Shown here: positions 12,180 to 26,110 of the stretch, piece after piece
How the letters are laid out: every line of letters begins with the position of its first letter
How positions within the stretch are numbered: position 1 is the stretch's first letter
Assembly (NCBI GenBank): GCA_028023455.1
Contig: JAQFVV010006311.1
Location: forward strand, 1,302,001-1,366,000
Length of the DNA: 64,000 bases
Origin: Epiperipatus broadwayi
Taxonomy: Eukaryota > Onychophora > Udeonychophora > Euonychophora > Peripatidae
Direction of reading: 5' to 3'
Notes under the pieces: model-generated
What the model saw: only the letters and a program-made list of their open reading frames with translations
Told to the model about the DNA's origin: nothing
Databases searched by the model: none
Program-made: the position numbers and the translations under genes

Positions 12180-14660
12180 TGAAATAATGGGAAATCATCC
12201 TCATCCTCATTGAATATTCACAATCATAGTAAATAAGCAAATATAAAAGGATTAAATACAAAATGAACAAAAAACATGAGATCAGCAGTGACTAACCATA
12301 TATAAAAATAAAACTATATTAATAATAAATTATACACTATCACACGCAAATTATACTAATAATAATAATTCATCAACAATCACTAGATTTAAGAGATGTA
12401 CATTATAAGCAGGCTAATTTTCTAGCCACTGCCAAATATAGTGCATGATATACAATAATTATTTGGATGCACATAGTTAAGTGCTATTCTATCACTTATA
12501 ATAAACAAATAATGCTGGGATAGTGATATGTGCTGGTTACCATCAATGTTCTGGCCATAAGGCACTATGTATGTACAGGCTCACTATAACTTAATTTCTA
12601 ATAAAACACAAAATACAGTCAATGGACTTTAAAGTTATCTTTGCACCATCCAGAGTTATCATCCAGATGTCCAAACACAAACACAAATTTTACATATAAA
12701 TCAATGCTCTCAAGTATTTCAGAAAGCAAGGACTCTAAAAATGGTGAATGTAAACAAGAAAAAAATATATATAACAGCTTAATTTAATTTAAATAATTTT
12801 ACTGGAATAATTTAAAAACCCATGCAACACTATGCTGTAATATAATTCAAGTCACACATTTCCTATTGATAGAACAAATAGTTGGGGAAAAAAAGACATT
12901 AAAAGTAATATTTTTTAAAAACAATTATTTAATAAACTAACTGATTAATAATTAAAAAATGTAAAAATGATATGAAAATATGATAATTCAAATTTATACA
13001 TTTTTATGAAAATATAATTGCATATAGCGAAAATTATTAACCAGTTGATTTTTATTCCTTAAATTAATTCACTTTTACTTTCATCAAATCATTTTTCAAT
13101 AATTAAATTGGAAAACAACTGTTAATAATAGGAAATAAAAAATGTAAATTTGTTAAAAATCCTTTTATAATATTGGTGGGAAAATCAAATAAATAAAAAC
13201 AATATTTCAAAAGAAAATATTAAATTAATAAAAATTATTTAATATGCTCAATTATTAATTATAATATAAAAATTATCTAATAAAAATAAAAATTTTAAAT
13301 TAGCTAACACTCAATTTATAATTTTGGAAAAAAAATAATATTAAAAAACTGTTTTCATAAAACAAAAAAATGCTTAACATTATTAATTATCAATTATTAC
13401 TTAATTTAAAATTCATCTATAAATTTAAATATAATTTGCACATTATAATACCTTTTTATCATAGATTTATTTTTCTTTGGAGTTGTCCTTGAGCATTTAT
13501 AAATTGAATATTTTAATGTTGGTTTGCTTTTTGTGGGCTTATTTATTAGCATATACTTTCAAGCCAATGTAGACAGTCCAAATTTGCTCCAATTTGCAAT
13601 AGAATATTTTCAGGCTAACACACATATAATTTATCTATTTCTTTTTTAATAATTTTCCAAGTGAGGCTAAACCATAGAAAGAGACAGTCATGCTTTGGAA
13701 TGAAACCCATATTCTTCTTTTACATTTTTCCCAGTGAAAGCTACATGGAGATTAATAATGTTTAGCTTATAGCCAAACTTAGTGCATAATTGTTCTTAAT
13801 TTTAGAAAAAAAAAACACATTTTTTACAGCTGCATCAAGAATAACTGCTGTTAGAAAAAACACATTTTTTACAGCTGCATCAAGAATAACTGCTGCTCCT
13901 GATCTCAATAGATGAGTTCATAATGACAGTCTTTTACAGGCCACTGAGGCCACTGATTTTCACACTCCCCTATCTTAATTTTTGAAATAATTTGGTGCCC
14001 ATCCAATTACAATCTTGTGTCCCTGACAAAATTTAATTGTAACCAATTGAGTTTATTTTTACAAAAGAGTATTCCCTCCTTCAAAATTAAAATTGCAAAA
14101 CAAATCAAAGATAAAAACATTAAATTCCAATCACAAGAAAAAAAATCCTATGTAGTTATTTTTTTGCATAGTTAAAAGTAAGATAATGCTTTACTTATCT
14201 TTGATTTGGTAAACATTGGCTTTTGTTTTGGAGAGAGATAAAAAGATAAGGAAAAAAACTTTAATTACAGCAACATTTCCCTTAATATCATTTTTTAAAA
14301 GTTAAAATTAAAATTCTTAAATAATTTACTGAAAATATTTTTTTTATTCTTAATAAATTAATATTAAAATGGTAGACAATTATAATTTCTGAAGAGAGAG
14401 AACAAATATACTTTTCTCTTTCTTTTACAATTCTTAACCAATTGTATTAATTTCACATTATCATTTTTTAAAAAAATGTTTGAAAATTCTCTTATACATT
14501 TGATGAAGAAAATACTTAAATAAATCATATATCCATTATTATTATTAAAAAATATATAAGAAAATTAAAGGTTATTTTCCCAATAATTAAATACATTTTT
14601 ATAAGCTAGTAATATTTAATATGGCCAGAGTTAGTAGCCTCTGTCTACAATATTATAGTT
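12180..14660 (-). repeat. 2.5-kb dispersed repeat, copy A
   Basis: This block aligns in the same order with 17,220-19,690. Shared landmarks are GAGATCAGCAGTGACTAACC, CATTATAAGCAGGC, GTTATCATCCAGATGTCC, CTCAAGTATTTCAG, GTGAAAGCTACATGG, GTAAACATTGGCTTTTG and ATGGCCAGAGTTAG. Divergence is moderate with many indels. No protein domain was found on either strand. A fragment in the opposite orientation (copy D, 49,750-50,240) contains a tRNA-like segment, which sets the minus strand as the likely sense of this copy. It is an interspersed repeat of unknown class or an old segmental duplication. Multiple dispersed copies favour a transposable element. Confidence 0.7.
13802..13900. repeat. About 50-bp tandem duplication
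   Basis: A unit containing ACACATTTTTTACAGCTGCA and ATCAAGAATAACTGCTG occurs twice back to back. The related copy B near 18,850-18,900 has only one unit, so the duplication arose in copy A. Confidence 0.85.
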
Positions 14661-17219
14661 CCTCTCTTAAAATGATAAGACAATGAAATGGAGATAAAGA
14701 TTTCATTTTTCATTATTTTAACCTTATATCTTAATTTTCACTTTTATTACTGATGCTGTATAGAGTTACAGGGATGTTCATAAAGATTTTTTTTGGTCTG
14801 TGAATTACTGGAAATAGATTACCATGCATTTAATTCATTTACTTGAATTAAGCTGTAATAGAGTAATAGTGATCTGTTCAGATTGTTTCTACTCTGGACT
14901 ACTATTGATCTTTGTTTATTTCTTTTAACCCCCTTATTTTTAGATTAATTTTATGTCTCATTTTTAATAATTCTTTATTTTTAAAGTTGGAGAAGCCTTT
15001 TAATCTTCAATGAAATTGTTGCCTCAGCAATTTTGCTATCTGCTCCACATTTCTTTTGTTATAATACATAATCATCTCATTTACCTTATATGATAAGTTA
15101 TAGTTAACAATTTTTATTATTGGACCATTTTAACAGAGTGTCATCTGTCAGTAATTTCATTAAAATATCTGGCCATGTAATACTTGATCAAAGGTCTCTC
15201 TTATATCTACTTTGTATATCTTATGATATTTGATCCTGTACTTTTCCTATTATCTCTTCTTTTACACTTTTGGACTGTCATATCAATTTATTCTTTCCAC
15301 TCTTCATTCTTTTGGTTTATTATTTCCATATAGTTTTGTTCATTTTCAATGTTTTCTTTCAATTATTTCAGTTCTTTTATTCTCTAATCTTTATATATAA
15401 TTTTCATCATCTATATTAATATTTACTTCATTGAAGAATCCATTCAATATTTTCCATCACTGCCTTTCCAATTTTTGTTTATCACATTTTCATCATTTAG
15501 GTTTTCATCCAAATGATCATCTAAAGCAAAGACATCAATATCTCTATTATCATTTATTTATAGCAATATCATCAATATTTATTATGTTTTCCTCAGTTAT
15601 TTATGTTATATTATTGTTATCTTCATAAACACTTCAGTTAATTTTTTAATCTTTATTTTGTTGATTGCTTTCCATTATTATGTTTTGCACTTTTTCTTTT
15701 ATTTTCTGATTTATTTCATCTTGCTGATAGCTTTTATTTCTGTACACTGCATCTATCTTTACAGACTGCTTTCTTTGAGGTTGTTTAGAATCATCTGAAT
15801 TTCTTCTGTCCTTTTTACTGTTTTTTCTTTTTCTTCTGCTCTCTTTTTATTTTCCTCACCTCTTTGCTTTTTAATTTTTTGGAGCATTTACAGCCTCTGA
15901 GTTAACATTATCATGTTTTCTGTTCATGGTCACCTTGAGCTGGATACTGATTTTTTTATTGATCATCATAAATCTTTTTCCATATTTTTAAATTTGCTCT
16001 TGTGAACATATGAGTGTAATTTGATTGCTTTTATACTTTTAGAAACTGTATTAAATTAGTTTTATCACAAAAAATATAAAAATAAACTTTTTAAAATAAT
16101 ATCTCATAAAATAAGATTCACATCTCCTCTAACTCCATGCAACCTTTCATTATTATTTACTACTACTACTACTACTATAACTACTCCTAATCTGCTTCCT
16201 TTAAACCTGCTAGTCTCAATACCTGAATTTACTTGTTTAATTTATTTATTTCCTCTGTTTTATTTTCCAATTCTATCCTGCTCATGCATATGTGACTGAT
16301 TTCCTATTCACCATTATTTTTATTATTATTTATTTTTATTTGAAGTATATATGCATATGTTAAAACAAGTTTATATAAAAACCAATTATTCAAATTTTTT
16401 TTCCAGAAATCTGACCTTGCATCTGACCACTAAAGAATGAATAGTGATGTCTATATCTGGGATTGATACAGAATGTATCAAGAGTGCCAGAAGGTCTATC
16501 TCAATTTAGACAATATAAGGTACCTACAACCCTAAAGAAAAATAATAATGCAAGATCTTTGTAAAGCCCTCCTCATTTGAGTTTTAGGGGCTGATAAATA
16601 CCAAACTTTAAACTTAAGCCATGCTCATTTTCTTCAAGATGTAAAGAATTGGAATACCAAACTTCAAAATTATGTTTTGCTCCTTTTCTTAGAGATTTAG
16701 AGGCTGGAATTTCATTGTAGAACTATGCTAGCTAACTATAATAAACAATTGGAAATATCAAAATTCATGACTTTGTTGGTATAATGTTAAGCTTGAACAC
16801 TCCATTGAATTGCATAAAAATATTGCATCCTAAAACTGATGACAAAAGAGTCCACCCATCACTAATACTGAAAGTACACCTAAAAGTATTCCAATAGTCA
16901 AAAACTTAGTCCAATCTTCAAAAAACCATGCTTTGATTTTCTATCCAAATTTACATATGAAATTTTTTTAAATATATAATTACATCATTAATTTTTATAA
17001 TTTATAATCAAAGTATAATTTTATCATCATTTATCCTGTTGTTATCTATTTCACAGTAATATATTTTTAAAATTAATTCTGCATCAAAATACAGAGTTTT
17101 CTTTCTCGGGTGTAATTCTATTTGAGGTTCAAACTATGTGAACCTTTTGTATAGTAACAACCACAACTTGATCATCATGAGACTCACAATTCAATCACCA
17201 TTTGTAATGGTGTAGAATG
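14661..17219. other. No defended gene; pyrimidine-rich block
   Basis: From about 14,900 to 15,950 the plus strand is markedly T/C-rich, so its complement reads as lysine- and glutamate-rich frames, for example EENKKRAEEKEK. This resembles decayed LINE coding sequence on the minus strand, but no diagnostic RT or endonuclease motif is visible. The 65-residue frame at 15,431 is a shadow or chance frame. From 16,000 to 17,219 nothing is recognised. Confidence 0.45.
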
Positions 17220-19690
17220 TTGGGTAATATGTGGAAATGGGAAACCATCATCATCCCAAAATAATCACAAATAAAATGACTATAAAAATAAAAATATATA
17301 AAGAAATAAAAACAAAATGACAAAATATAAAAATATATCACAGATTAGATCAACAGTGACTAACCATATATAAAAAATAAATATTTATACTAATAATAAG
17401 TTATATACTATCATTAAAAATGATACTAATAATAATCAATCATCATCAACAACAGCAATCAACAGTCAACCTTGATGACTAGATTTAAGAGGGGTACATT
17501 ATAAGCAGGCACATTATCATTGTATATCATGGGACATGATATACAATAATTATTTGAATGAGTATACTTAAGTGCTAATCTGTCACTCAATAAAAAAATA
17601 ATGTTGGAATACTGATACATGCTGATTATCATCAATACTTTTCCCATATGGATATCATGTGTGTACAGGAGCACTATAACTTAATTTCTAATAAAAATGC
17701 AAAATGCAGTAAATAAACTTTAAAGATGATATATTTTCTTCATCCAGAGTTATCATCTGGATATCCAAACACAAATATAAACCCCCACATATACATTAAT
17801 TAAACATTATTGTTTCATCTAGGTCAGGAAGCAAGAACTCTAAAAACTGTGAATGTAAACAAGAGAAAGACAAATATAACAGCTGCCTTAATTTAAATAA
17901 ATTTACTGAGGTAATTTTAAAATCCCCCAACACTATGCTGTAATGAAATCCAAGTCACACATTGCCTATTCATAGAGCAGATATCTGGAGAAATAAAGAC
18001 TTTAAATTATTATTTTTTAAAACAATTATTTAATAAACTAATTGATTATTAATTTAAAAAATGACATGATAATATGATAATTCAAATTTATATTTATCAA
18101 AATATAATTGCATATAGAAAAAATGATTAACCAGTTGATTTTTATTTCTTACATTAATTAACTTCTACTTTCATTGAGTCATTTTTGTTTCAATAATTAA
18201 AGTTGGAAAACAACTTTTAACAATGAGATAAAGAAATTTTAAAAATTAATTAAATACCCTTTTATAGAGGGAAAATCCAATGAATAAAAAACATGTTTCA
18301 AACAAAAATATTAAGTTAATAAAAATTATTCAATATAATCAAGTATTAATTATATCTTAAAAATATAAAATATTTAAATTAGCTGATACTATTTTTATAA
18401 TTTTGGAGGAATAATAATATTAAAAAAATCTGTTTCCATGAAACAAAATAAACAATTATTACTTAATTTATAACTCATCTATAACTTTAAATATAATTTG
18501 CATATTAAAGTGCATTTTTACCATGAATTTATTTTTCTTTGGAGCTTTTTAGCAGTTGTAAGTTTAATTTTTTTCCATGTTGATTTTCTTCTTGTAGGCT
18601 TCTCCATTAACACCTGCTTACATAAACAAATTTTCTCCATTTTGCAATAGAATATTTTCAGGATTTCTAATAATTCTTCAAATCAGGCTAAAACACAGAA
18701 AAAGATAATCATGTAGTTGAATAAAATCAGGGTTGTAGGTTTCTTGAGAAAGATTCTTTTCTTGTACATTTTTCCCCAGTGAAAGCTACATGGTGGTTGG
18801 TGGTGCTTTGCTTCTAGCTAAATTTAGAACATAGTTGTTCATAACTCCATTTTAAAAAAAACTCATTTTTTACAGCTGAATCAAGAATAATAACTGCTAT
18901 TCTCAATCATCTCAAAAGATAAGTCAATAATGACTGATTTTATAAGACATTGAAATATCCTTGTTTACCCACTCCCTTACTGCATTACTCTAACCATGGA
19001 TTTATATTTACAAAAGGTTATTTCCCCCCTTCAAAATTAAAATTGCAAAACAAGTCAAAGATAAAAAAAATTAAATTCCATTCACAAAAATAATTCTCTG
19101 TAGTTATTTTTTTCTTATGCCAAAAATAAGATAATCTTTTAATTATTCTTCATTTGGTAAACATTGGCTTTTGTTTTGGACAGAGATAAAGAGAAAAGTA
19201 AAAAAACTTTCATTATTTAAAAACATTCAACAAAACTGTTAAAATCTTATTTCTTTATTCTTTTAAACTTTATTTATTTATCTTCCATATTATTATGTTT
19301 TAAAAGTTAAATTCAAGATTGTTAAATAATTTATGGAAGAGAAGTAAGTTTCTTTTACTCTTAGTAAGTTAAAATTAAACAGGTAGATAATTATAATTAT
19401 TGCAGAGAGAGAGTAAAAAAATATTTCATTTGATACTTTCTCTCTCTTTTACAATACTTAACCAATTGTAATAATGTATACATTATTACTTTTTAATTTT
19501 TTTTGAAAATTCTCATATTATCATTTGATGAAGGAAATATTTAAATAAATCAAATACCCATTATTAGTAGTATTATTAAAAACTTTATGGAAAAATTAAA
19601 TATTATTTCCCCATTAATTAAATATATTTTTATAGGCTGGTAATATTTGATATGGCCAGAGTTAGCCTCTGACTACAATATATATATATA
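17220..19690 (-). repeat. 2.5-kb dispersed repeat, copy B
   Basis: It is collinear with copy A about 5.04 kb upstream, with the same landmarks in the same order. Examples are AGATCAACAGTGACTAACC, TTATCATCTGGATATCC, GTGAAAGCTACATGG and ATATGGCCAGAGTTAG. The right edge runs into a short TA run at about 19,678-19,692. No coding content. Direct orientation relative to copy A leaves open a tandem segmental duplication with 2.5 kb of intervening sequence. Confidence 0.7.
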
Positions 19691-20170
19691 TTGAAACAAT
19701 TTTTATTTTAGATAGATTTTATCAATTAATCACAATTTAAAATATATTCATTTTTTCTATCTTGATTTTATGAAAATAATTTTTTTTATTTTAGTCATAT
19801 GTTTTGAAGTACTGTATTTATAATTTTTATTTCTAAAAAAAGTTAGCTTTTTAAATCTTTTTTTTATTTATTTAAAATTTGTGTATAATATTAATGTTCA
19901 TTATGGTTTAGCTCAATGGAAGAGGGGTGGTCTTAAGAGTTAAAGTTTTTTGGATTGATTCTCAATTGAATTAAGTGCACAAAAATCTCAGATTAGTTAA
20001 TTAAATGTAACTGTAATGTTCTCCTATGATATTTACACACTCAAATATTATTTGTACCATCAAACTAAACATATGATTCCATTATTATTACCATTAGTTT
20101 TATACATTATTTGCTTAAAATACAATATTTAAACTAATACTCTATTGCTTTCAGTTTTAGTAATTAATTC

Positions 20171-20406
20171 ATTATATATATATATATATATATTGTAACC
20201 TCATTGTTCTGCCAAACTTTAGTAGTGCTAAACTCTATAGCCTCACGTTTGTGCCAAAACTGTAACCTCATCTGTGGTGCTAGATTTTAACCTTACTCTG
20301 CGCACCTTTCACTTGTTTAATCTTAATAAAACTCTCATTTATATCAAGTAGCTAGTCAGTTAAAATTTATATATTTGGGATCAAATGTATACCGGGGGCG
20401 CCAAAT
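20171..20406 (-). other. Possible LTR-retrotransposon leader with primer-binding-site-like motif
   Basis: On the minus strand the adjacent LTR-like block ends in TGCA. Three bases later comes TGGCGCCCCCGG (20,403-20,392), which has the TGG start and GC-rich form of a tRNA primer-binding site. The leader runs about 200 bp and stops at a (TA)n array (about 20,171-20,192), where the element appears truncated. Confidence 0.5.
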
Positions 20407-20878
20407 TGCAGCTATAAATTGTAACCAGCTCTCATTTCTATCTGACTGGAGATAACTCTGTAATAAATGCAAAGAACTCATAATCTATATTCAATAGCTA
20501 CAATTATATAACACGGAATGTCTGTGTTATGTTCTCTAATCAGAGAGTTCTTATTCTTATTTCTCTCTCACATCTATTCTTAGATCAACTATAAATTCAT
20601 GGTCCCTATTTATAATAATGGAATAATTTAGCACAGTATAATAATGTTGTTATACCAAGCTACTTGACTTCCAAACTAGCTCTGAGATCAAAATTGAATT
20701 GCTCTTTCTCAAGGTCTAGATCTATCAAGAGGTGCCCATATAAATGATTATATTGCAATGGATATGATCCCATATCTGCCAAATAAATTTTAATAAAAGT
20801 TCAATAGTGGGAATCACTCTGAACACCTGAGAGCAGGAAAGGGATTTTATGTCTGCTCCCAGCATTCAACACATTACA
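20407..20878 (-). mobile_element. LTR of a retrotransposon (probably 5' LTR, minus strand)
   Basis: Read on the minus strand it begins TGTAATGTGTTG and ends GCTGCA, the usual TG...CA form. It has a TATA-like TTATAAATAGGG near 20,616-20,605 and is followed by a PBS-like site. It is GC-richer than its surroundings. No gag or pol follows, so only the LTR and part of the leader remain. Superfamily is not assigned; Gypsy is likely from the general form. Confidence 0.55.
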
Positions 20879-23800
20879 ATGAATCAAAATTTAAATTGAG
20901 CAACTTAATTTAACTATTCCCTGTCATTTTATTCTGTTATTTCTAATTTATCTTTAATTGATAACCTTAATAAATTTTATTTTGCTGAAGTACACTATGG
21001 AAGTAAACCATGGACATGATTCAGATAATTAATTAAATTTTACTTATGAAAGTAAATTACGGAAATAACCGTAAACTAGATTAAGCAAATTAATCATAAC
21101 AATAAATTATATAAACTGAAGTCTATAAATGACTTATATAAAATGAATTATATTACTCAAATATGGCAGTATTAAATTACTATTGTAAATCAATAATGAA
21201 AATAAAGTATTAATGTCAAATTGACCATGTGAATCGAATATGGAAACAAGATAATAATAACTACTGCAAATCGATTTTGGAAACAAAGCATCCTTATAAA
21301 ATAATTAACTAAATTTAAAATATAACTCATATTACCTTAAATATAGGTGCTGGATATACGGATTCTGGAGATATTTGAAACACCAAAACACAAAACACAA
21401 TGTAATCTTATAACAATAATAAAACTTTATTACATGAAATAATAAATATAAAATTAAAACAAAACACACTAAATTGTAATATTGGTCCACAAATATATGC
21501 TTCTGATCTATGTTTGAGTTAACTAATTTCTTGGATGACTCACTTTCGGTTGTGACCCATTCATTTATTATAAATGATTAAAAACAATCATAAATACGGA
21601 CGCTGGAAACAGAATTTCGTATATTTTAGCTTTAAGAAATCTTAGCTTGAGAGAGAAGAAAACCTACAAATCTCTACTTCCCCCTCCTTTTATCGTAAAC
21701 ATTGTCTATTGGACTATTCCAAAATATTATCTTCGTTTCAATTATCTTAACCAGCAATGTGAAATAATTTGAAAATTTAAATCATTTTATTAAGTAATAA
21801 TTTTCACATTTCCAATGAAGAAGGATTATCCGTCACAAAATTTACCCTACTAAATCTTACAAATGGGTTTAAATTCAAAACCCACACTTTCACATTCATG
21901 CTTGTCAGATCTTTACGTTTTGACTGTATATATCGTAACTAGTTCGGTATGCCCACCCAGCTTGACGACCTTAATTTACCATCATTCAAAACAAATCAAT
22001 CTAGATTGGTTAGTTTATTACTTAAAATCCTTGTCATCTTCCTCATACATATATATCTGACTGAATCATTATCCTTTCCGGGCAACATTGGTATGTCTCA
22101 GATAAGAAAAAAACTCTCTTCACATCACATTACCATACAGCGTCTATAACTCGATAAGGGAAATATAACAACTACAACGGTATCGACTTTAAACTTAAAC
22201 GATTTGCTTGAGCCAGGGAGAGATGTATCCTAAGATCCGGAATTGTGTAAAGAGCTTGTCTTAGACACTTATTCCCTATATTGGCTTGCAACATTTTCTG
22301 TACTTAAACAGTAACTTTATTACTGATTCCCTATCTTAATAAATAAATGGAAACTTAGTCCTCTAACTGCTATGGTATCTACAAATCTGGAGACAACCAC
22401 TTCTCATCCATTGGGTGGTAGGATTACTTTCATTAGTAATGATAAGCATTTATAACTCTAAATCTGACCACACATACATCGATTCTAGTCTAGATAATGA
22501 CAAGACTAACCGGATCTCAAATCAATACATAGATGAATTATTTTAATTTTAACCGGTCAAGCCAATAACATACCTAATATCTATATCAATAACAGATCAA
22601 CACTCACAGCATAATAATGGGTTTTATGACCATCCTCTCACTCTTCATTATTTACTATTAAGCACAATTAAAATTTTGTTAAGAGTAATAAAATATTTAT
22701 ATCATTTCTCTCTTTACTTTTAAGTCTAAATTTACGTGAGCATCTATATTCAAATGGTATCAAAATCATTTTTCTTTCTTTCCTTCACATTTTAAACATA
22801 AACAAAATATTAAATTAAATAATCTAGTGATCAGAGTGTTACATAGCATATAAACAAAAAATGACATATAATACTACTAATAATAATAATAATAAAAAAA
22901 TGACATATTAATGAAATAAATGAAGAATAAATATCAGTATTACAGACAGTCTTTCTAAATTTCTCTTTTCTTCCACAGTTCATTAATTAATTACTATATT
23001 TGGTTCATTTTTACTTGAGATAGCTATCAATTGCACCTCAGACAGTTAACTTTACTTAAAAACGCACAGACAGTCATTTGAATTAAGATCGATATAAAAC
23101 GTAGATAGTTAGTTACTTTAAAATTTGTAGATATTTAAATCAGAATGTAGATACAGTATAGTTAATAAATTTAAAAGTTCTGCTGTTACCTTTCACTTGA
23201 CGATTCTTCCTGAGATTGGATTCACTTTGTTCTCCTTTCTTCTTTTCTTTGATTGTAGATATTTAAAGGTTCAAACTATGGCAATGAGCAGCTTTTGATT
23301 ACTAACATGAATAAACTTTCTTTTTAAAAACATTATAATAGAAGATCGTTGTAATTCTTTAAACGAATCTTAAATAGCCAGATAAATGGAATTGATCTTT
23401 TAATTTGATAGAAGAAATTTGACCATTTTCTCCTTATAGGAGATTTTATAAGTAGATTGGATAAAATTTGAGCAGACAATAAATTATCAAAAGTTGACTT
23501 CTTCATGATTAATTTTGAGAAGACAGAGATATGCACCATGATTCTTGAATTAGAACTTCATATTTTGTTCTATTATGCATTTTGATTTCATTATTAAAAT
23601 TGTATAGAAAATTTTTAAAAACTTACAAAATATATACTTTTAGATATTAATTTTTAGTTATAGTTAGCTAGCTTAGTTTCAATCAGCAAAAGTTTCTTTT
23701 TCTCCCCTTCTTCTTTGTTCTTTTAGTTTTTTATAGTTTAGAAGGAAAAAGAAAGTCTGTTACCCCCTCCCTCAATGATTTCTTCCCAAGTCTAGTCATA

Positions 23801-24599
23801 AAACAACTTCCATTCAGAGCCATTACTCTCACCAAGGTGTTATCCTTCCTAATCGTTTCTCTTTGATCTTAAACCAGATCTTTTTAATTAGCATGTCTCT
23901 GGTCAATTTATGAAATTTAGTTTTAAAGACGGTATAATTAAAACATAAGCTTGCTAACACTTGTTTTGGTCAAACAAAAACGACAGTCATTCCATCTAAA
24001 TAATTTCTTATTTAGATTTACATTTTTAATAATTTAAAGAAAAAATTATTTCAGTTTCTTTAAAGGAAAGAGAAAAAAAATCAACCCATATGTCTGCATT
24101 ACACACACACATACATTGTACAGACTATCAAACATAAAACTGATTGTTTAGATTATGAGAACAAAATATTTCTCACAATTGCTTATAATTTCAAGCATAT
24201 AAATTTATAATTTTTAGATAATCATAACCATAAATATCTACCACAATCTCCTATAACTGTAAACTTACTCTCTGTTAACTAAAGCTACTGACAAAATGAT
24301 TCACTCTTACTTCTCAGCAACTCTTTAGTAATACCTTGCAGACAAACACACAAACTGTCTCTATATCTGTTACTTGTAATCTATATAGCCATTACTTTCT
24401 CAAGCCAAAACTTTAACTTTTCTTTATCTAAAAAAAAAAATTTTCCATCATTACTTAAGTTTATCATATTTGGTTTAGATGGAATAAACCAAAGGGTTGT
24501 AATATATATATATATATTGGGTGATGTAGATATGGGTGAATACAGAGGTGATGGGAAAATTATCAAAGTGCACTATAAAATGTAAGGGTAATCATCATA
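20879..24599. other. No gene recognised; compositionally distinct block at 21.3-22.6 kb
   Basis: From about 21,300 to 22,600 the sequence is less AT-rich and richer in CpG-containing words (ACGGACGCTGG, CGGTATGCCCACC, AACCGGATC) than its flanks. This suggests a separate, probably younger insertion such as another retroelement non-coding part. No motif allows classification. The small frames at 21,863 and 21,949 overlap in two phases and look like chance. The rest is AT-rich with a short ACACAC patch near 24,100. Confidence 0.45.
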
Positions 24600-25175
24600 T
24601 AGCAGTATCAACCTTAGGCATATTATAAAAGTAATCATCAAAATTTCAAATATACACACACACACATTTAAGTGCTAAAAATTCTATAATAATAAACATA
24701 AAAAAGAATCACTATAAAAATGGTGATCATCATCAAGGCCATAGAACACCATGAGTAAACTGGACATTAATAGTATATTAATTATCAAATCTGTAAAATT
24801 AAGTATATGGATTTTTTATGTCTTCATTGCTATCAACACATACACTCACACATATGTATTGCAAATATCATTATGCATAAACTCACTGTGAGATCACATT
24901 CTAAAAACAATAAACAAAATAAAATATATATGCTGAATTCATTCATTCTATTATTAAATAATAAATCTGAAATTATCTACAAATCCCTGCCAGTACGAAT
25001 TTTATGGTGAAGTAATTCACAGACCAGATGGCTGGAAGAATAAAGATTAAAAAAAACGTTAGAAATTATTTATTTAAAAAAAAAAAATGAACAAATAAAA
25101 AGATAATAATTAAAAAATAATAATGTAACAAATAATAAACATAATTTCATGCAATACATATGATTTCATATAGCA
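24600..25175 (-). repeat. Dispersed repeat, copy C (diverged fragment)
   Basis: Weaker but ordered matches to copies A and B are seen. They include TTTAAGTGCTAAAAATTCTAT with AATAATAAACATAAA, ATCATCAAGGCCATAGAAC, and AGTAATTCACAGACCAGATG before an AATAAAGATTAAAA stretch. It stops just before a hammerhead-bearing element at 25,190. Confidence 0.5.
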
Positions 25176-25189
25176 GATATAATTATTAT

Positions 25190-25545
25190 TCCTTTCTTGG
25201 CACCAATGTGGGCTTTGAGCATTCCATCATCAGATTTTCAATGAAATGGATAGCTGAAGAGTTCTGGTGCAGAGTGGATTGAAGCCTGTCCATTAAAGTA
25301 TGAAGATTGGCTATCTTAATATAAGCTGAGCATTGATTGTATATATGTATGGAGATGATAATCTGGGCCAACTAATGAATGCTGGTTTAGCACAAAATAC
25401 TTGTATTGGTGAGTATCTTTTCAACATGTGTGTGATCAAGCATGTCAGCAGTATGGGATAGCATGGATTGTTGAGGGTCATGTGGAAAGTTTGAATTCAA
25501 ATCCCCATATATATTACATATTGGAGTGCAGGTATGAAAAAGCTT
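25190..25545 (+). mobile_element. Hammerhead-bearing element, forward copy
   Basis: Homologous to the elements at 35.7, 45.1-45.8, 50.5-50.8 and 51.2-51.9 kb. Order on this strand: ATCAGATTTTCAATGAAATG, GATTGAAGCCTGTCCATT, AAGATTGGCTATCTTAATAT, the hammerhead-like core at 25,367-25,410, CATGTGTGTGATCAAGCATG, then a tRNA-like segment ending in the B-box-like TTTGAATTCAAATCCCC (25,488-25,504). It is non-coding. The combination suggests a non-autonomous retroelement. Confidence 0.7.
25367..25410 (+). ncRNA. Decayed hammerhead ribozyme
   Basis: Helix I CCAA / TTGG-like ends frame the core. The CTGATGA box is CTAATGA (25,372-25,378), so invariant G5 is lost. Helix II is ATGCT/AGCAC around GGTTT. 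The GAAA box reads AAAA. Helix III is ATAC-TT-GTAT. Both invariant G changes predict an inactive molecule. Confidence 0.55.
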
Positions 25546-25914
25546 GTACTGTAGAAAAAATTCATATATTAATTAATTAATATTGAATCTAGTTAAATTA
25601 TTTCCATATAATATGAAAATGCTATAAAAAATATTTCATAATAAAAAAAGAAAACAATTTTAACTTTAACCTTCCCTCCTTTTTCTTTTGAAAATGAGGA
25701 CATCCTCATACAATTTAATCAAGTAAAATTAAATCATTTTAATAAAACTACCCAAAAAATAATTCAATATTTGTATCTATTTATTGTTTTATAAATTAAC
25801 ATTTATAAACTTAGATGTGCACATTATAATATTTTAGCTGACTATGGATTTTTAATATTAATTTTGTATGTGCCTAGTTGAGTGTCTCTACTTGTAAATC
25901 CTGTTGTAATGATT

Positions 25915-26110
25915 CAGTAATGTACCGGTCAAAACATGTTTATCCATCTAACATGAGCTGGAACTCACAAACTGTACTTCAAACCCAGTCCAGTCCGAGA
26001 TTTAGGTCAGGGACCAGCCTGAATTCGAACCCACTCTCGAAGCCCCAGATCTAACACCTAATGAATAAAATAGTAGTGAAGGCACAAGAGAATTAATTTT
26101 AAATCTGGCC
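25915..26110 (-). mobile_element. Possible tRNA-derived SINE fragment
   Basis: The minus strand has a good B-box-like GGGTTCGAATTCAGG at about 26,034-26,020, preceded by CTTCGAGAGT, in a block much less AT-rich than its flanks. The A box is not convincing and no target duplication was found. It could be another repeat class. Confidence 0.4.

Noticed and set aside
13802-13900. CRISPR-like or satellite array
   Set aside because: Only two adjacent units without spacers; a simple tandem duplication. No array with regular spacers exists in the window.
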